A program made the translations under genes and the position numbers. Shown here piece by piece: positions 7,655 to 16,047 of a stretch of DNA of 59,407 nucleotides (position 1 is its first letter; each line of letters opens with the position of its first letter). Location of the stretch: NCBI GenBank assembly GCA_027080135.1, contig JALWUJ010000053.1, forward strand, positions 1 through 59,407. Reading direction: 5' to 3'. The notes beneath the pieces are model-generated. The model ran no database searches and was not told where the DNA came from. It worked only from the letters and a program-made list of their open reading frames with translations. This DNA is from Flavobacteriaceae bacterium (GTDB taxonomy: Bacteria; Bacteroidota; Bacteroidia; Flavobacteriales; Flavobacteriaceae).

Positions 7655-9028
7655 TTACTCCTTTATTACTTTCTTAACCAATACACCTTGTCTAGTTTTA
7701 ATGTGGATTAAATATATACCCGTTTTTAATTTAGATAAGTTAATTTGGTGATTTAAAACTTGTGCAGTATGCCACACTTTTTTACCAACCATATCGTAAA
7801 TACTTATAGTTTGTATGGGAAGGTTGCTGTTATGTAACGTAACCATACCCCTTGTTGGGTTAGGGGCAAGTATAATATTTTGTAAACTATTTTCTTCTAC
7901 TCCCAAATAGGTCTGGTTTTTATACCAAGCTACCGTATAATCTGCTATAGATGCTGTTACTACATCTAAATAACCATCGCCATCAAAATCTGCCACATCT
8001 ACACTTTTTGATAAATATTGGTCTAAAGCTATTATTTGTTGCTCTCCAAAATTACCAAAACCATTATTTTTTTGCCAAGCAATTTTACTATCTGCACCCG
8101 AAACATAGACCATATCTTTATTCCCATCATTATCTATATCTGCACTAATAACTTGATATGGTGCATCTACATTGGTGGTTATTATTTGTTTGGTGCCAAA
8201 AGTTCCTAAACCATCAGTATTCTCAAACCAGGCTATGGTATCTCCTCCAAACTCAACAGTTATAATATCATTATCATTATCTCCATCTAAATCATCTGCT
8301 ATTACCCATTGTGTGCCAGCATTATTAACTGCAATAACTTGCTCGGTTCCAAAATCTCCTAAACCATCTAAGTTTTTATGCCATGCAGGTTGATTGTTTA
8401 TACTAGAGGAATCCGATACTAAATCTAAATGACCATCATCATCAAGATCTGATAAAAACAAAGATCTTGGTGTTGTTGCTATTGTTGTTATTGTTTGGCT
8501 AAGAATATAGTTTCCTAATCCGTCAATGTTATTATACCATGTTATTTTATTGTCCAAGCTTGAAGGACATGCAAGATCTAAATCCCCATCATTATCTATA
8601 TCTCCAGCAATTAACATTTTTGGTTGATCTAAGGAAGTGTCTATTATTATTTTATCACTAAAAGTACCTTGCCCATCTAAATTTTTAAACCAAACTACTA
8701 AATCATCAAATAAAGCTGTGGTGATAATGTCTAAATCTCCATCATTATCTATATCTGCCGTAGCTGCAAATCTGTATTCATTTTCTAACTCTGTAATTAC
8801 TTGTTTAGCACCAAAATTACCCAAACCGTCTAGATTTTTATACCACTCTAATGATTGATTACCTATAGAAGCTACTATAATATCCATAAACCCATCACCG
8901 TTAAGATCTGCTGCGTGAACATACCTTGCACCAATGGCGTTGGTAGTTACTATGTTTGAATCACCAAATTGAGCAATGCAATTTGTTGTAAAAAATAAGC
9001 TTAGATAAAAAATTAAAGTAAGTTTCAT
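7655..9028 (-). CDS. T9SS-secreted FG-GAP/VCBS repeat protein
   Basis: 457 residues from MKLTLIFY (1-based start 9028; the ORF track adds eight codons). A signal peptide ends at CIAQ. About seven FG-GAP/VCBS repeats follow, each with a calcium-binding DxDxDGxxD-like loop (DLNGDGFMD, DIDNDGDLD) and a WYKNLDGLG block. The final ~75 residues (APNPTRGMVTLHN ... GIYLIHI ... KKVIKE) are a type A T9SS sorting domain, so the protein should be exported and attached or released at the cell surface. It converges with nadD, 16 bp away, and is the last gene of the first inserted block. Confidence 0.88.
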   Translation of the reverse strand: MKLTLIFYLSLFFTTNCIAQFGDSNIVTTNAIGARYVHAADLNGDGFMDIIVASIGNQSLEWYKNLDGLGNFGAKQVITELENEYRFAATADIDNDGDLDIITTALFDDLVVWFKNLDGQGTFSDKIIIDTSLDQPKMLIAGDIDNDGDLDLACPSSLDNKITWYNNIDGLGNYILSQTITTIATTPRSLFLSDLDDDGHLDLVSDSSSINNQPAWHKNLDGLGDFGTEQVIAVNNAGTQWVIADDLDGDNDNDIITVEFGGDTIAWFENTDGLGTFGTKQIITTNVDAPYQVISADIDNDGNKDMVYVSGADSKIAWQKNNGFGNFGEQQIIALDQYLSKSVDVADFDGDGYLDVVTASIADYTVAWYKNQTYLGVEENSLQNIILAPNPTRGMVTLHNSNLPIQTISIYDMVGKKVWHTAQVLNHQINLSKLKTGIYLIHIKTRQGVLVKKVIKE

Positions 9029-9143
9029 TTTGCTCTTTGTTATGTATTGCATACTATTGGCTAGTATTCTTTTTTTAGATTAATAGCAAATAGTTATTTA
9101 ACCATAGCTAAAGCTAGTTAACTATGGTTAAATATACAAATTA

Positions 9144-10694
9144 TTAATTGTTATTTTTAAGGATAACATTTTCTTGGGTCTCTCCACTATTGTAATTTTT
9201 AATTACATTATAAAGCCCTGGTTGTAAATTATCTATATAATCAGGGTTATTTACAACAGAAGAATCTTGTTGGGTAATTGTTACATTGGTATTTAAAACA
9301 CCATCGTTAAATTTTACAAGTACTCCACTACTTGCACCCGTGCCTGTATTCCAACATTTTCTAGGCTGTTGTTCCAATTGTGCAATACGTATTGCAAACC
9401 TATCTTTATGAATGATTGTATTGTAGTAATCTATACTTATATCTTTGTTAAAACCATACCACCACAATCCTCCTTCTAAATAACTAAATGAAACATAATA
9501 ATCAGCTGGTTGTGGATATTCCCCATCCGGATAACAGCTTAAAAAAGAATAATCGAACCCTGGTTGAAATTTTGGTGGGTTTGTATTTACCAAAACACTT
9601 GCATCATAAACTCCAACATAAGGTTCGTATAAAGAAGGTACATCTGTTTGTATATCTAGTAAAGCTGGAGTATTCTCTATATATTCTCGCATTCTAACTC
9701 CTTGTCCAGGTGAAAAGACACGATCTTCACAAGGACTAGCATTTAACATTATATTTCTTACATCATCAGGTAATATATCATACTCCTCATCTATACAATC
9801 CATTCCAGTGCCTGTATAAAAACAACCTTCAGTATTCACATATTTAAAGGGGATAAAAACTTCAAGAGCGTCTTCTAGGCTATGCCCTTCATCTAATAGT
9901 TCTTGTAAATGTTCTCTATAAAAGTCAGGGACTGCATTGGTATCATGTATTCTATCTCCTCTACAGTTTGCATTATAATCAGGATTATTTATAATTCTTG
10001 TAGTGTGTTCACAGCCTACACAAGGGTAATTGTTAGAGGTAGTATTAGCATCTGCTGTCCAGCCTATATTGGTGTGACTTAAGCCAAAAATATGCCCAAG
10101 TTCATGATATAAAATAGGCTTAGTAAGTTTATTAATAGACACCAATATTTTATTAATCCCAGTAGCTGCCCCACCAACATCGGTTATCTGATAAGGAACA
10201 TAAATATTAATCATATCTGGCTTATAGTATCCCTGAGCAGTAGCATAATTCCACATATCTCCTCTTTGACAACGACTAATTTTCCCCCAACCATCAGAAT
10301 CAGGACCTAGTTCATCGCAACTAGTCGTTGCTGGATTCCAAATTTCTTCAATAATCCCTGTAGGGCTATTAAACCCATCATAGCCTCTGTATTTAAAAAA
10401 GATATTAAGGTCATTAAACTTAATATTTAATTCTGCAATACTTTCTAATAGCTTTTCTTCTGTGAAATTTGCATCATAACTTCCATCTGGTTTTCTAATC
10501 TGCCAATAATAAACATTAAAAACTATAGGGTCTGCTTCTTGATATATAGTAGGGTCTGTTGAGAACGAATAGTTTTGAGTATCTCCTATTGGCACATAAT
10601 CTGGATTTGCACATTCTATATTTGCATATTGAGAAAATGTAAATTGCACAATACCCAAAATACAAATTAAGGTAAAAAATAGTTGTTTTTTCAT
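9144..10694 (-). CDS. Secreted M43-type (pappalysin-like) zinc metalloprotease
   Basis: About 516 residues from MKKQLFF (10694); an adjacent ATG at 10697 is equally possible, and the ORF-track start 26 codons upstream is unlikely. A signal peptide ends at TFSQ. The zinc site is HELGHIFGLSH (HExxHxxGxxH), and a Met-turn-like VRNIMLNAS lies downstream, the M43/metzincin layout. Many cysteines suggest disulfides. The C-terminus (GLYNV ... SGETQENVILKNNN) resembles a degenerate T9SS sorting domain. It is upstream of and co-oriented with the FG-GAP gene. Another M43 protease occurs in the dinB-linked block at 54487. Confidence 0.85.
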   Translation of the reverse strand: MKKQLFFTLICILGIVQFTFSQYANIECANPDYVPIGDTQNYSFSTDPTIYQEADPIVFNVYYWQIRKPDGSYDANFTEEKLLESIAELNIKFNDLNIFFKYRGYDGFNSPTGIIEEIWNPATTSCDELGPDSDGWGKISRCQRGDMWNYATAQGYYKPDMINIYVPYQITDVGGAATGINKILVSINKLTKPILYHELGHIFGLSHTNIGWTADANTTSNNYPCVGCEHTTRIINNPDYNANCRGDRIHDTNAVPDFYREHLQELLDEGHSLEDALEVFIPFKYVNTEGCFYTGTGMDCIDEEYDILPDDVRNIMLNASPCEDRVFSPGQGVRMREYIENTPALLDIQTDVPSLYEPYVGVYDASVLVNTNPPKFQPGFDYSFLSCYPDGEYPQPADYYVSFSYLEGGLWWYGFNKDISIDYYNTIIHKDRFAIRIAQLEQQPRKCWNTGTGASSGVLVKFNDGVLNTNVTITQQDSSVVNNPDYIDNLQPGLYNVIKNYNSGETQENVILKNNN

Positions 10695-10820
10695 CATTAA
10701 TAATTTTAAAATTAAACAATAGTTTTCTATAAGCACAAGATTTCTAGAGATCTTGTACAGTTTTACTTGCAAGTTTTTTGCTAATTAATGTGAGGGAGTT
10801 TGTGCTAAGATATAAAAAAT

Positions 10821-10838
10821 AATGACCGTATGGTCATT
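10821..10838. promoter_or_regulatory. Palindromic operator upstream of the XRE regulator
   Basis: AATGACC-GTAT-GGTCATT, 7-bp perfect arms. It sits between the divergent M43 protease and XRE genes. A second, similar palindrome overlaps the XRE start codon 36 bp away. Confidence 0.6.
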
Positions 10839-10856
10839 GTTAGTGAATTTTTTATA

Positions 10857-10874
10857 AATGACCTTAGTGTCATT
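10857..10874. promoter_or_regulatory. Second palindromic operator, overlapping the XRE start codon
   Basis: AATGAC-CTTAGT-GTCATT contains the ATG of the XRE gene within its left arm. It has the same half-site as 10821-10838. Binding here would directly block transcription or translation of the regulator. Confidence 0.55.
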
Positions 10875-11112
10875 GAATTCAGACACTAAAAATAAAGAGC
10901 TATTGCTTTGGTTAGCAAGAAGAATTAAATCCTTAAGAACAAGTAAGGGCTTAACTCAATTACAATGTTTTAATGACACTAATATTCATTTTGGTAGAAT
11001 TGAACAAGGAAATAGAGATATATCTTTTTTGACTCTTTATAAAATCTGTTGTTATCTAGAAATTAGTCATAAAGATTTTTTTAAAAATTTAGAGTTAGAA
11101 ACTGATAATTAA
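10858..11112 (+). CDS. Small XRE-family helix-turn-helix regulator
   Basis: 84 residues with one HTH_3 domain (about residues 15-72): RRIKSLRTSKGLTQLQCFND, then FGRIEQGNRDISFLTLYKICCYL, in which the recognition helix is followed by the usual R(I/L)ExG motif. No other domain is present. Its start codon lies inside a palindrome matching the one 36 bp upstream, so it probably represses itself and may control the divergent M43/FG-GAP operon. The nadD 3'-end copy begins at the base after its stop codon, which makes it the distal gene of the inserted block. Confidence 0.85.
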   Translation: MTLVSLNSDTKNKELLLWLARRIKSLRTSKGLTQLQCFNDTNIHFGRIEQGNRDISFLTLYKICCYLEISHKDFFKNLELETDN

Positions 11113-11205
11113 AAAAACAAAGTTTCTGGAAAAAATATTCGTCCTTTATTACCTAAAAATGTTTGGGAATATTTAGATGAGATGAATTTTTATAGAGAGA
11201 CTTAA
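11113..11205 (+). pseudogene. Detached nadD 3' end (repeat B)
   Basis: In the nadD frame this encodes a run ending VWEYLDEMNFYRET-stop, matching VWEYLDEMNFYK-stop of intact nadD. The first ~48 bp are diverged and the next 34 bp are identical. There is no start codon or upstream nadD sequence, so it is a remnant or an integration-site copy rather than a gene. Its TAA overlaps the hicB stop on the other strand. Confidence 0.85.
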
Positions 11206-11555
11206 TCAAGAACTTTATTCTCATTTTCAACCAAATACTTTAAAGTTCTATTAACTAGTTCGTTGAGTTTTATTCCTTTTTTTGAAGCAATTTTCGATAT
11301 TTTTTTGTGCACATTACTCGGTATTCTTACATTAAAAACTCCCTTGTAAGTTTTGTCTGGCTCTTTTCCCAATTCTTTACACGTTGCTAAATAATCATCG
11401 ACAGAATCAACAAAGCTATCCTTTAATTCTTGAACAGATTCACCTTCAAAAAGAACCAAATCGTTAATTCCTTCCACTTTTCCGTAGAACACATCATCTT
11501 CAGCACTGTAATTTACAGTACCTATATACTCTTTATAATCTAAATGATTTTTCAT
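11202..11555 (-). CDS. hicB: HicB-like antitoxin
   Basis: 117 residues. The N-terminal HicB-like fold (about residues 1-65: YIGTVNYSAEDDVFYGKVEG, then LVLFEGESVQELKDSF) is followed by a ribbon-helix-helix DNA-binding tail (VRIPSNVHKKISKIASKKGIKLNELVNRTL). This is the standard HicB antitoxin/regulator build. It overlaps the upstream hicA remnant by an ATGA junction, as in functional hicAB operons. Because hicA is frameshifted, this appears to be an orphaned antitoxin. Confidence 0.88.
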   Translation of the reverse strand: MKNHLDYKEYIGTVNYSAEDDVFYGKVEGINDLVLFEGESVQELKDSFVDSVDDYLATCKELGKEPDKTYKGVFNVRIPSNVHKKISKIASKKGIKLNELVNRTLKYLVENENKVLD

Positions 11556-11789
11556 AATCCTAATCTTTCAATAATTTGTTTAATTACATATTGTTTCACA
11601 ATATTACTGGGATGAGGCTTGTGTAAACTTATTATTTCTTGTTTACTATTTACAAATTTTCTTCTGGATCCTCCTGTTTTCCCTTTTTGAGTTTTTTCTG
11701 AAAATCCATAATATTTTTATTAACTCATCCCAAGTTAAATTTTTTGGAATTTGTTTAAATTTCAATATTAATTTTTCAACTTTACTCAT
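11552..11789 (-). pseudogene. hicA: Frameshifted hicA toxin
   Basis: Not in the ORF track. From the ATG at 11789 the frame reads MSKVEKLILKFKQIPKNL... to about 11715, then must shift to read GFSEKTQKGKTGGSRRKF ... LHKPHPSNIVKQYVI, the HicA core, ending at a TGA that overlaps the hicB ATG. Two consecutive frames together give a complete HicA of about 80 residues. The break is near 11706-11716 and looks like a loss of 2 nt (mod 3). A sequencing error or a real inactivation are both possible. Confidence 0.8.
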
Positions 11790-11854
11790 ATACAAAGGTA
11801 TAAAAATTATTGTAACTATTTTTTAGTTACAATTATCGTTCTTTTCATCCTTTT

Positions 11855-11886
11855 TTTGCTGACACTACTATATTTCCGTATTTTTG
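11855..11886 (+). promoter_or_regulatory. Probable gpsA promoter (TTTG-N20-TATTTTTG)
   Basis: TTTG at 11855-11858 and TATTTTTG at 11879-11886 are separated by 20 nt, matching the Bacteroidota -33/-7 consensus and spacing. The gpsA ATG is 19 bp downstream. Confidence 0.6.
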
Positions 11887-11905
11887 ATTTCAATAAAATT
11901 TATCT

Positions 11906-12907
11906 ATGTCAAATAAACCAAAATTTGCCGTTTTTGGAGGAGGAAGTTGGGCAACTGCCATTGTAAAAATGCTGTGCGAAAACTTAGATGAAGTAGGTTG
12001 GTATATGCGAAACAACACTGCCATTGAATCTATTAAAAAAGAAGGCCGTAACCCCAATTATTTATCTTCGGTGGAGTTTAATGTTTCCAAACTAAAACTT
12101 AGCAACGATATTAATGAAATGGCTTCCTATGCCGATTACTTAATTTTTGTAATTCCGTCTGCATTCGTTTATAAAGAATTAGAAAAATTAACCGTCGATA
12201 TTAAAAACAAAGTTGTTTTTTCTGCTATAAAAGGAATTGTTCCTGAAACAAGTCTTATTGTTGGTGATCATTTTTATACTAATTTAAAAATTCCGTTTAA
12301 AAATATTGGTGTTATTACGGGTCCTTGTCACGCAGAAGAGGTTGCTTTAGAACGACTTTCGTACCTTACCATTGCGAGTGCCGACCAAGAAAAATCGAAA
12401 ATTGTTGCCGATTATTTGAGTAGTGATTATATAAAATGTTCTTTAAGTGAAGACATTATTGGTACCGAATACGCCGCTATGCTTAAAAATATTTATGCCA
12501 TTGCTGCCGGAATTGCCCACGGTTTGGGTTATGGCGATAATTTTCAGAGTGTCTTGATGAGTAATGCAATTCGGGAAATGAAAAAATATGTAAAGAAAAT
12601 TTACAAAATGAAACGCGACATTAATGGTTCGGCTTACTTAGGCGATTTGTTGGTAACAGGATATTCAACCTTTAGTAGAAACAGAATGTTTGGAACTATG
12701 ATAGGAAAAGGTTACACTGTAAAAAGTGCACAGATGGAAATGAGTATGGTTGCCGAAGGTTATTATGCAACCAAAAGTGCCTATCTCCTAAATCAAGAAA
12801 AAGAGAAAAAGGCTAAAACACCTATTATTGATGCGGTTTACGATGTACTTTATAAACATAAAGACGCAAAAAAAACATTTAAAACTTTAACCGAAAAATT
12901 GGATTAA
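11906..12907 (+). CDS. gpsA: Glycerol-3-phosphate dehydrogenase [NAD(P)+]
   Basis: 333 residues. The N-terminal Rossmann motif FGGGSWATAIVKML, the GPCHAEEVA loop and the catalytic-lysine region GTEYAAMLKNIYAIAAGIAH are all present. The enzyme reduces dihydroxyacetone phosphate to sn-glycerol 3-phosphate for phospholipid synthesis. Length is canonical. It has its own promoter-like sequence and converges with the next gene, whose stop abuts its own. Confidence 0.94.
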   Translation: MSNKPKFAVFGGGSWATAIVKMLCENLDEVGWYMRNNTAIESIKKEGRNPNYLSSVEFNVSKLKLSNDINEMASYADYLIFVIPSAFVYKELEKLTVDIKNKVVFSAIKGIVPETSLIVGDHFYTNLKIPFKNIGVITGPCHAEEVALERLSYLTIASADQEKSKIVADYLSSDYIKCSLSEDIIGTEYAAMLKNIYAIAAGIAHGLGYGDNFQSVLMSNAIREMKKYVKKIYKMKRDINGSAYLGDLLVTGYSTFSRNRMFGTMIGKGYTVKSAQMEMSMVAEGYYATKSAYLLNQEKEKKAKTPIIDAVYDVLYKHKDAKKTFKTLTEKLD

Positions 12908-13303
12908 TTATTCAGCAATTACACAATCCTGACCCATTAAATCTATAAAAACCGCTTTTTCTTCTGAAATACTTTGGGGGTTAAAAACATAAGTACGGTC
13001 AAAAAGTTTTCCTTCAGCAAAAAAAGTAACCATATATTCGTTGGTATAACCGAAAACTTCTTCGGTAATTAATTCAACTTTGGCTCCTGTATGTGGTGGT
13101 AAATCTCCCAATCCGTGACGTAAATTAGAAGTTTTTCTGTCTTTCTTATTTCCTCTAGAAAGCACCAAAACAGATTCAATTATATCTTCTCGATTGTTAA
13201 TTACATACACATTCCAAGACTTTGCTAAAAAGTCTTTATCCCATTCTGAAGCAGCTACTACTTGAATGTTTTCAACTTTTGGAATTTGGATTTCTTTTTT
13301 CAT
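12908..13303 (-). CDS. Conserved hypothetical protein linked to pheS
   Basis: 131 residues from MKKEIQIPKVENIQVV (13303); the ORF-track start 16 codons upstream lies in the repeat-rich intergenic segment. There is no signal peptide or membrane segment. It contains ESVLVLSRGNKKDRKTSNLRH and a C-terminal DLMGQDCVIAE. I do not recognise a domain. It lies downstream of pheS on the same strand, separated by 113 bp of dispersed repeat, and I believe similar small genes near pheS in Flavobacteriaceae are sometimes annotated as a pheS subunit by association. Function is unknown. Confidence 0.7.
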   Translation of the reverse strand: MKKEIQIPKVENIQVVAASEWDKDFLAKSWNVYVINNREDIIESVLVLSRGNKKDRKTSNLRHGLGDLPPHTGAKVELITEEVFGYTNEYMVTFFAEGKLFDRTYVFNPQSISEEKAVFIDLMGQDCVIAE

Positions 13304-13379
13304 AGGTTTTTTTGTCGTCCGGATAATTATCAGGAGAAGTCGAGACCTCAATAAAGAATGTCGGCATATTCAAAAGAAA

Positions 13380-13400
13380 CCCCTCGACTACGCTCGGGGA
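13380..13400. repeat. Dispersed CTTCGACTCCGCTCAGGGA-type repeat, intergenic copy
   Basis: CCCCTCGACTACGCTCGGGGA is a GC-rich imperfect palindrome in AT-rich DNA between pheS and its downstream gene. Relatives occur at 22363, 39635 and, in frame, inside the alpha-2-macroglobulin at 47090. Confidence 0.65.
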
Positions 13401-13416
13401 GACATTCTGGATAAAT

Positions 13417-14445
13417 TTACAAGCTCTTAAACTGCTCTAAAAACCTAACATCATTTTCACTAAACATACGAATATCTGGAATCTGATGAAGCAATAATGC
13501 AATGCGATCTATTCCCATACCAAAGGCAAAACCTGAATACACTTCAGGGTCGATATTACAGTTTTTTAGTACGTTTGGATCTACCATTCCGCAGCCCATA
13601 ATCTCTAACCAACCAGTACCTTTGGTCATTTTATAATCGGTTTCAGTTTCCAATCCCCAATACACATCTACCTCGGCACTTGGCTCTGTAAAAGGAAAAT
13701 AGGATGGACGTAAACGTATCTTAGATTTTCCAAACATTTCCGTAGTAAAGTATTGTAATGTCTGCTTTAAATCTGCAAAACTCACTCCTTTATCTACATA
13801 TAATCCTTCCACCTGGTGGAAAAAACAATGCGATCTAGCCGAAATTGCTTCATTACGATACACCCTTCCCGGAGAAATAGTTCGAATTGGAGGTTCATTA
13901 TTTTCCATATAACGAACTTGCACCGATGAAGTATGCGTTCTAAGGAGAACGTCTGCCCCGACGGTTCGGGGTTTTTCAATAAAGAAAGTATCCTGCATAT
14001 CTCGTGCTGGATGGTATTCTGGAAGATTTAAGGCTGTAAAATTATGCCAATCGTCTTCAATTTCTGGTCCTTCAGAAACATTGAAACCAATTCGTGAAAA
14101 GATATCGATAATTTTATTTTTTACAATAGAAATAGGATGACGAGACCCTAATTCAATAGGTTCACCCGGGCGAGTTAGATCGCCGTAAATTCCTTTTACT
14201 TCTTCTTCGTTGGAAAGAGCAGCTTTAAGTTGATTCACTTTTTCGGAAGCAACTGTTTTTAGCTTGTTTATGGTTTGACCAAATTCTTTTTTCTGTTCGT
14301 TCGGAACATTTTTAAACTCTGTAAAAAAGTCATTTAGTAAGCCTTTTTTTCCTAAATATTTAATTCGGAAAGTTTCTACTTCATCGTGAGACTTTGCAAT
14401 AAATGCCTCAACCTCTGCAATATGTTCTTTTATTTTATCAATCAT
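13417..14445 (-). CDS. pheS: Phenylalanine-tRNA ligase alpha subunit
   Basis: 342 residues. The N-terminal coiled-coil domain (about 1-90) precedes the class II catalytic core: motif 2 ([26 protein letters not shown]) and motif 3 ([15 protein letters not shown]). It charges tRNA-Phe together with PheT, which is not in the window. In the loop DTFFI...[10 protein letters not shown] the sequence EKPRTVGA is about four residues longer than I expect, and its DNA is the palindrome CCCCGACGGTTCGGGG (13956-13971). A TAATTTTG element lies about 20 bp upstream on the minus strand. Confidence 0.95.
   Translation of the reverse strand: MIDKIKEHIAEVEAFIAKSHDEVETFRIKYLGKKGLLNDFFTEFKNVPNEQKKEFGQTINKLKTVASEKVNQLKAALSNEEEVKGIYGDLTRPGEPIELGSRHPISIVKNKIIDIFSRIGFNVSEGPEIEDDWHNFTALNLPEYHPARDMQDTFFIEKPRTVGADVLLRTHTSSVQVRYMENNEPPIRTISPGRVYRNEAISARSHCFFHQVEGLYVDKGVSFADLKQTLQYFTTEMFGKSKIRLRPSYFPFTEPSAEVDVYWGLETETDYKMTKGTGWLEIMGCGMVDPNVLKNCNIDPEVYSGFAFGMGIDRIALLLHQIPDIRMFSENDVRFLEQFKSL
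13956..13971. repeat. In-frame CCCGA/TCGGG palindrome within pheS
   Basis: CCCCGA-CGGT-TCGGGG, a perfect 6-bp-arm palindrome in an AT-rich gene, encoding part of EKPRTVGA. The same core appears in intergenic palindromes at 22305, 30108 and 30969. Confidence 0.6.
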
Positions 14446-14669
14446 AAGTTTGTTTCAACAATTTGCAAAATTACGTTTTTTGAAATGGCATCGCAACTAA
14501 AAAGGAAAGAAATGAATGCGGAAGATTTAAGACCTCTTCGTTTTATGACAAACGACCTAAGACTTAAAATTTAGAATTTCTCAAGCTCTTAATTACTTCG
14601 AAACATCTTGATGAAAAATCAGGACACTCAGCAAACATGCTAAACTCCCGTCTTCAGTCTTCAAACTTA

Positions 14670-15023
14670 TTAAATCACTTCTTTCTCCACAAAATACTGA
14701 ACCACAGCTTCTTTCATCAACACACTTTGTTCTCCAGCTTTTAAGGGCGGAAGTTTTTCTAAAACTTGATAATGTGGCCAACCTTCTTCATCAAAATAAT
14801 CGAAAGCGTAATAACCAAAAGGCTCTAAGAGTCTACAAATAGCAATATGCATTAGATTTAACTTTTCGTCTTTGCTGTATATTTTTTTTAAATCTCCTTT
14901 TTCTTGAAGACCGATGATATAAATAATAGCATCTAAATCTAAAATATCTCCATCTGCAAACTGATTACTAAGTAAGGTAACCACTTCGTCCCACTGTTTT
15001 TTTAATTCTTCGTCTCTTGCCAT
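14670..15023 (-). CDS. Conserved hypothetical protein
   Basis: 117 residues, soluble and acidic, starting MARDEELKKQWDEVV. It is mostly helical, with an aromatic segment GYYAFDYFDEEGWPHYQV near residue 75. No domain is recognised. It is transcribed divergently from cvpA with about 125 bp between starts. The 224 bp between it and pheS hold only a possible pheS promoter. Confidence 0.7.
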   Translation of the reverse strand: MARDEELKKQWDEVVTLLSNQFADGDILDLDAIIYIIGLQEKGDLKKIYSKDEKLNLMHIAICRLLEPFGYYAFDYFDEEGWPHYQVLEKLPPLKAGEQSVLMKEAVVQYFVEKEVI

Positions 15024-15147
15024 AAATACCTTTCTAGGTAGGTATCTTATAAGTTAATACCTGCTTTTTATTTATCGCAAAGATACATTCAAAATTCAGA
15101 ATTGACATTCAGTAAACGAAACACTATCTTTACCCTAAAATCAATTT

Positions 15148-15720
15148 ATGAACATTTTCGATATCATATTAGGAATCATATTAGTATTTGCATTTATACG
15201 CGGAATGAAAAAAGGACTTTTCGTAACATTAGCCTCCTTAATAGGTCTAGTTTTAGGAGTAATAGGAGCCATTTATTTTTCTGAATATGCAGCAGAATAC
15301 ATTTATCATTGGTTTAATTGGAGTGAACAAACCTGCAATATTGCAGCAAGAGTAGTTACTTTTATTACCGTTGTGGTGGTTATAAATTGGGCTGGAAAAT
15401 TTTTAACTAAGTTGGCCGATTTTGCATTTTTAGGTGTCTTCAACAAACTATTAGGCGGTGTCTTTAACGTCTTGATTATCGCATTTATAATCAGTGTGGT
15501 TTTTATGTTTTTTAATCAATGGAATACTTCCAATTATATAATTTCTGAAGAAAAAACAAAAGACTCTATCCTTTACGAACCCGTTATTGCATTAGCTCCT
15601 TTGGTTCTTCCAGATTTAATTGAAACTGTTGAAGAAATTGAAATTCCAGAAGAAATTATAGACCAAATTAAAGATAAAACTAAAGAAAAAGTTACTAAAC
15701 AAATAGATTCACTTAAATAA
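15148..15720 (+). CDS. CvpA family membrane protein
   Basis: 190 residues with four transmembrane helices (about 3-20, 28-46, 62-82 and 97-120) and an acidic, lysine-rich cytoplasmic tail. The start FDIILGIILVFAFIRGMKKGLF is the CvpA signature (a short helix, then the conserved RG.K.G). E. coli CvpA is needed for colicin V production; the general role is unknown and possibly envelope-related. TATCTTTA at 15125-15132 is a near-consensus -7 element. The CDGSH gene follows after 8 bp. Confidence 0.85.
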   Translation: MNIFDIILGIILVFAFIRGMKKGLFVTLASLIGLVLGVIGAIYFSEYAAEYIYHWFNWSEQTCNIAARVVTFITVVVVINWAGKFLTKLADFAFLGVFNKLLGGVFNVLIIAFIISVVFMFFNQWNTSNYIISEEKTKDSILYEPVIALAPLVLPDLIETVEEIEIPEEIIDQIKDKTKEKVTKQIDSLK

Positions 15721-15728
15721 TTTTTATA

Positions 15729-15917
15729 ATGAAAAATTCAACAAAAATTGAAGTATTAAAAGATGGTCCTTTATTAGTTCACGGAGCACTGCAAATTAAA
15801 AACAGTAATGGTGAAATTGAAACTAAAGAAAAAGTGACTGCATTTTGTAGATGTGGTGCTTCCCAAAACAAACCCTATTGTGATGGAACTCACAAAAAAA
15901 TAGACTGGAAAGAATAA
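15729..15917 (+). CDS. CDGSH iron-sulfur domain protein
   Basis: 62 residues. The motif CRCGASQNKPYCDGTH supplies the 3-Cys/1-His ligands of a [2Fe-2S] cluster (C-x-C-x2-(S/T)-x3-P-x-C-D-G-(S/A/T)-H). It is a single-domain cytoplasmic protein, probably electron transfer or cluster handling. It is likely co-transcribed with cvpA, 8 bp upstream. Confidence 0.92.
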   Translation: MKNSTKIEVLKDGPLLVHGALQIKNSNGEIETKEKVTAFCRCGASQNKPYCDGTHKKIDWKE

Positions 15918-16047
15918 AGAATATCGAACCGCAGAATACAGAATAATAAAGTAAAGAAATTAACGATTGTTGAAGTATTGCAAATTTTAGGCGCTAAGTG
16001 TCCCGATTAAAAATCTGGATGTATCGATTAACTGAAATATTTAAAAA

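Noticed and set aside
7655-9028. Regular nucleotide repeats as a possible CRISPR array
   Set aside because: The periodicity comes from FG-GAP protein repeats; units are long, degenerate and coding.
7639-11112. Integrase or transposase within the inserted blocks
   Set aside because: All cargo ORFs were read on both strands in the three blocks; none shows tyrosine or serine recombinase or DDE motifs.
11552-11640. Missing catalytic histidine in the HicA remnant (GGSRRKF)
   Set aside because: Arginine at this position occurs in a HicA subfamily with a later HKPHP motif, so it is not evidence of inactivation; the frameshift is.
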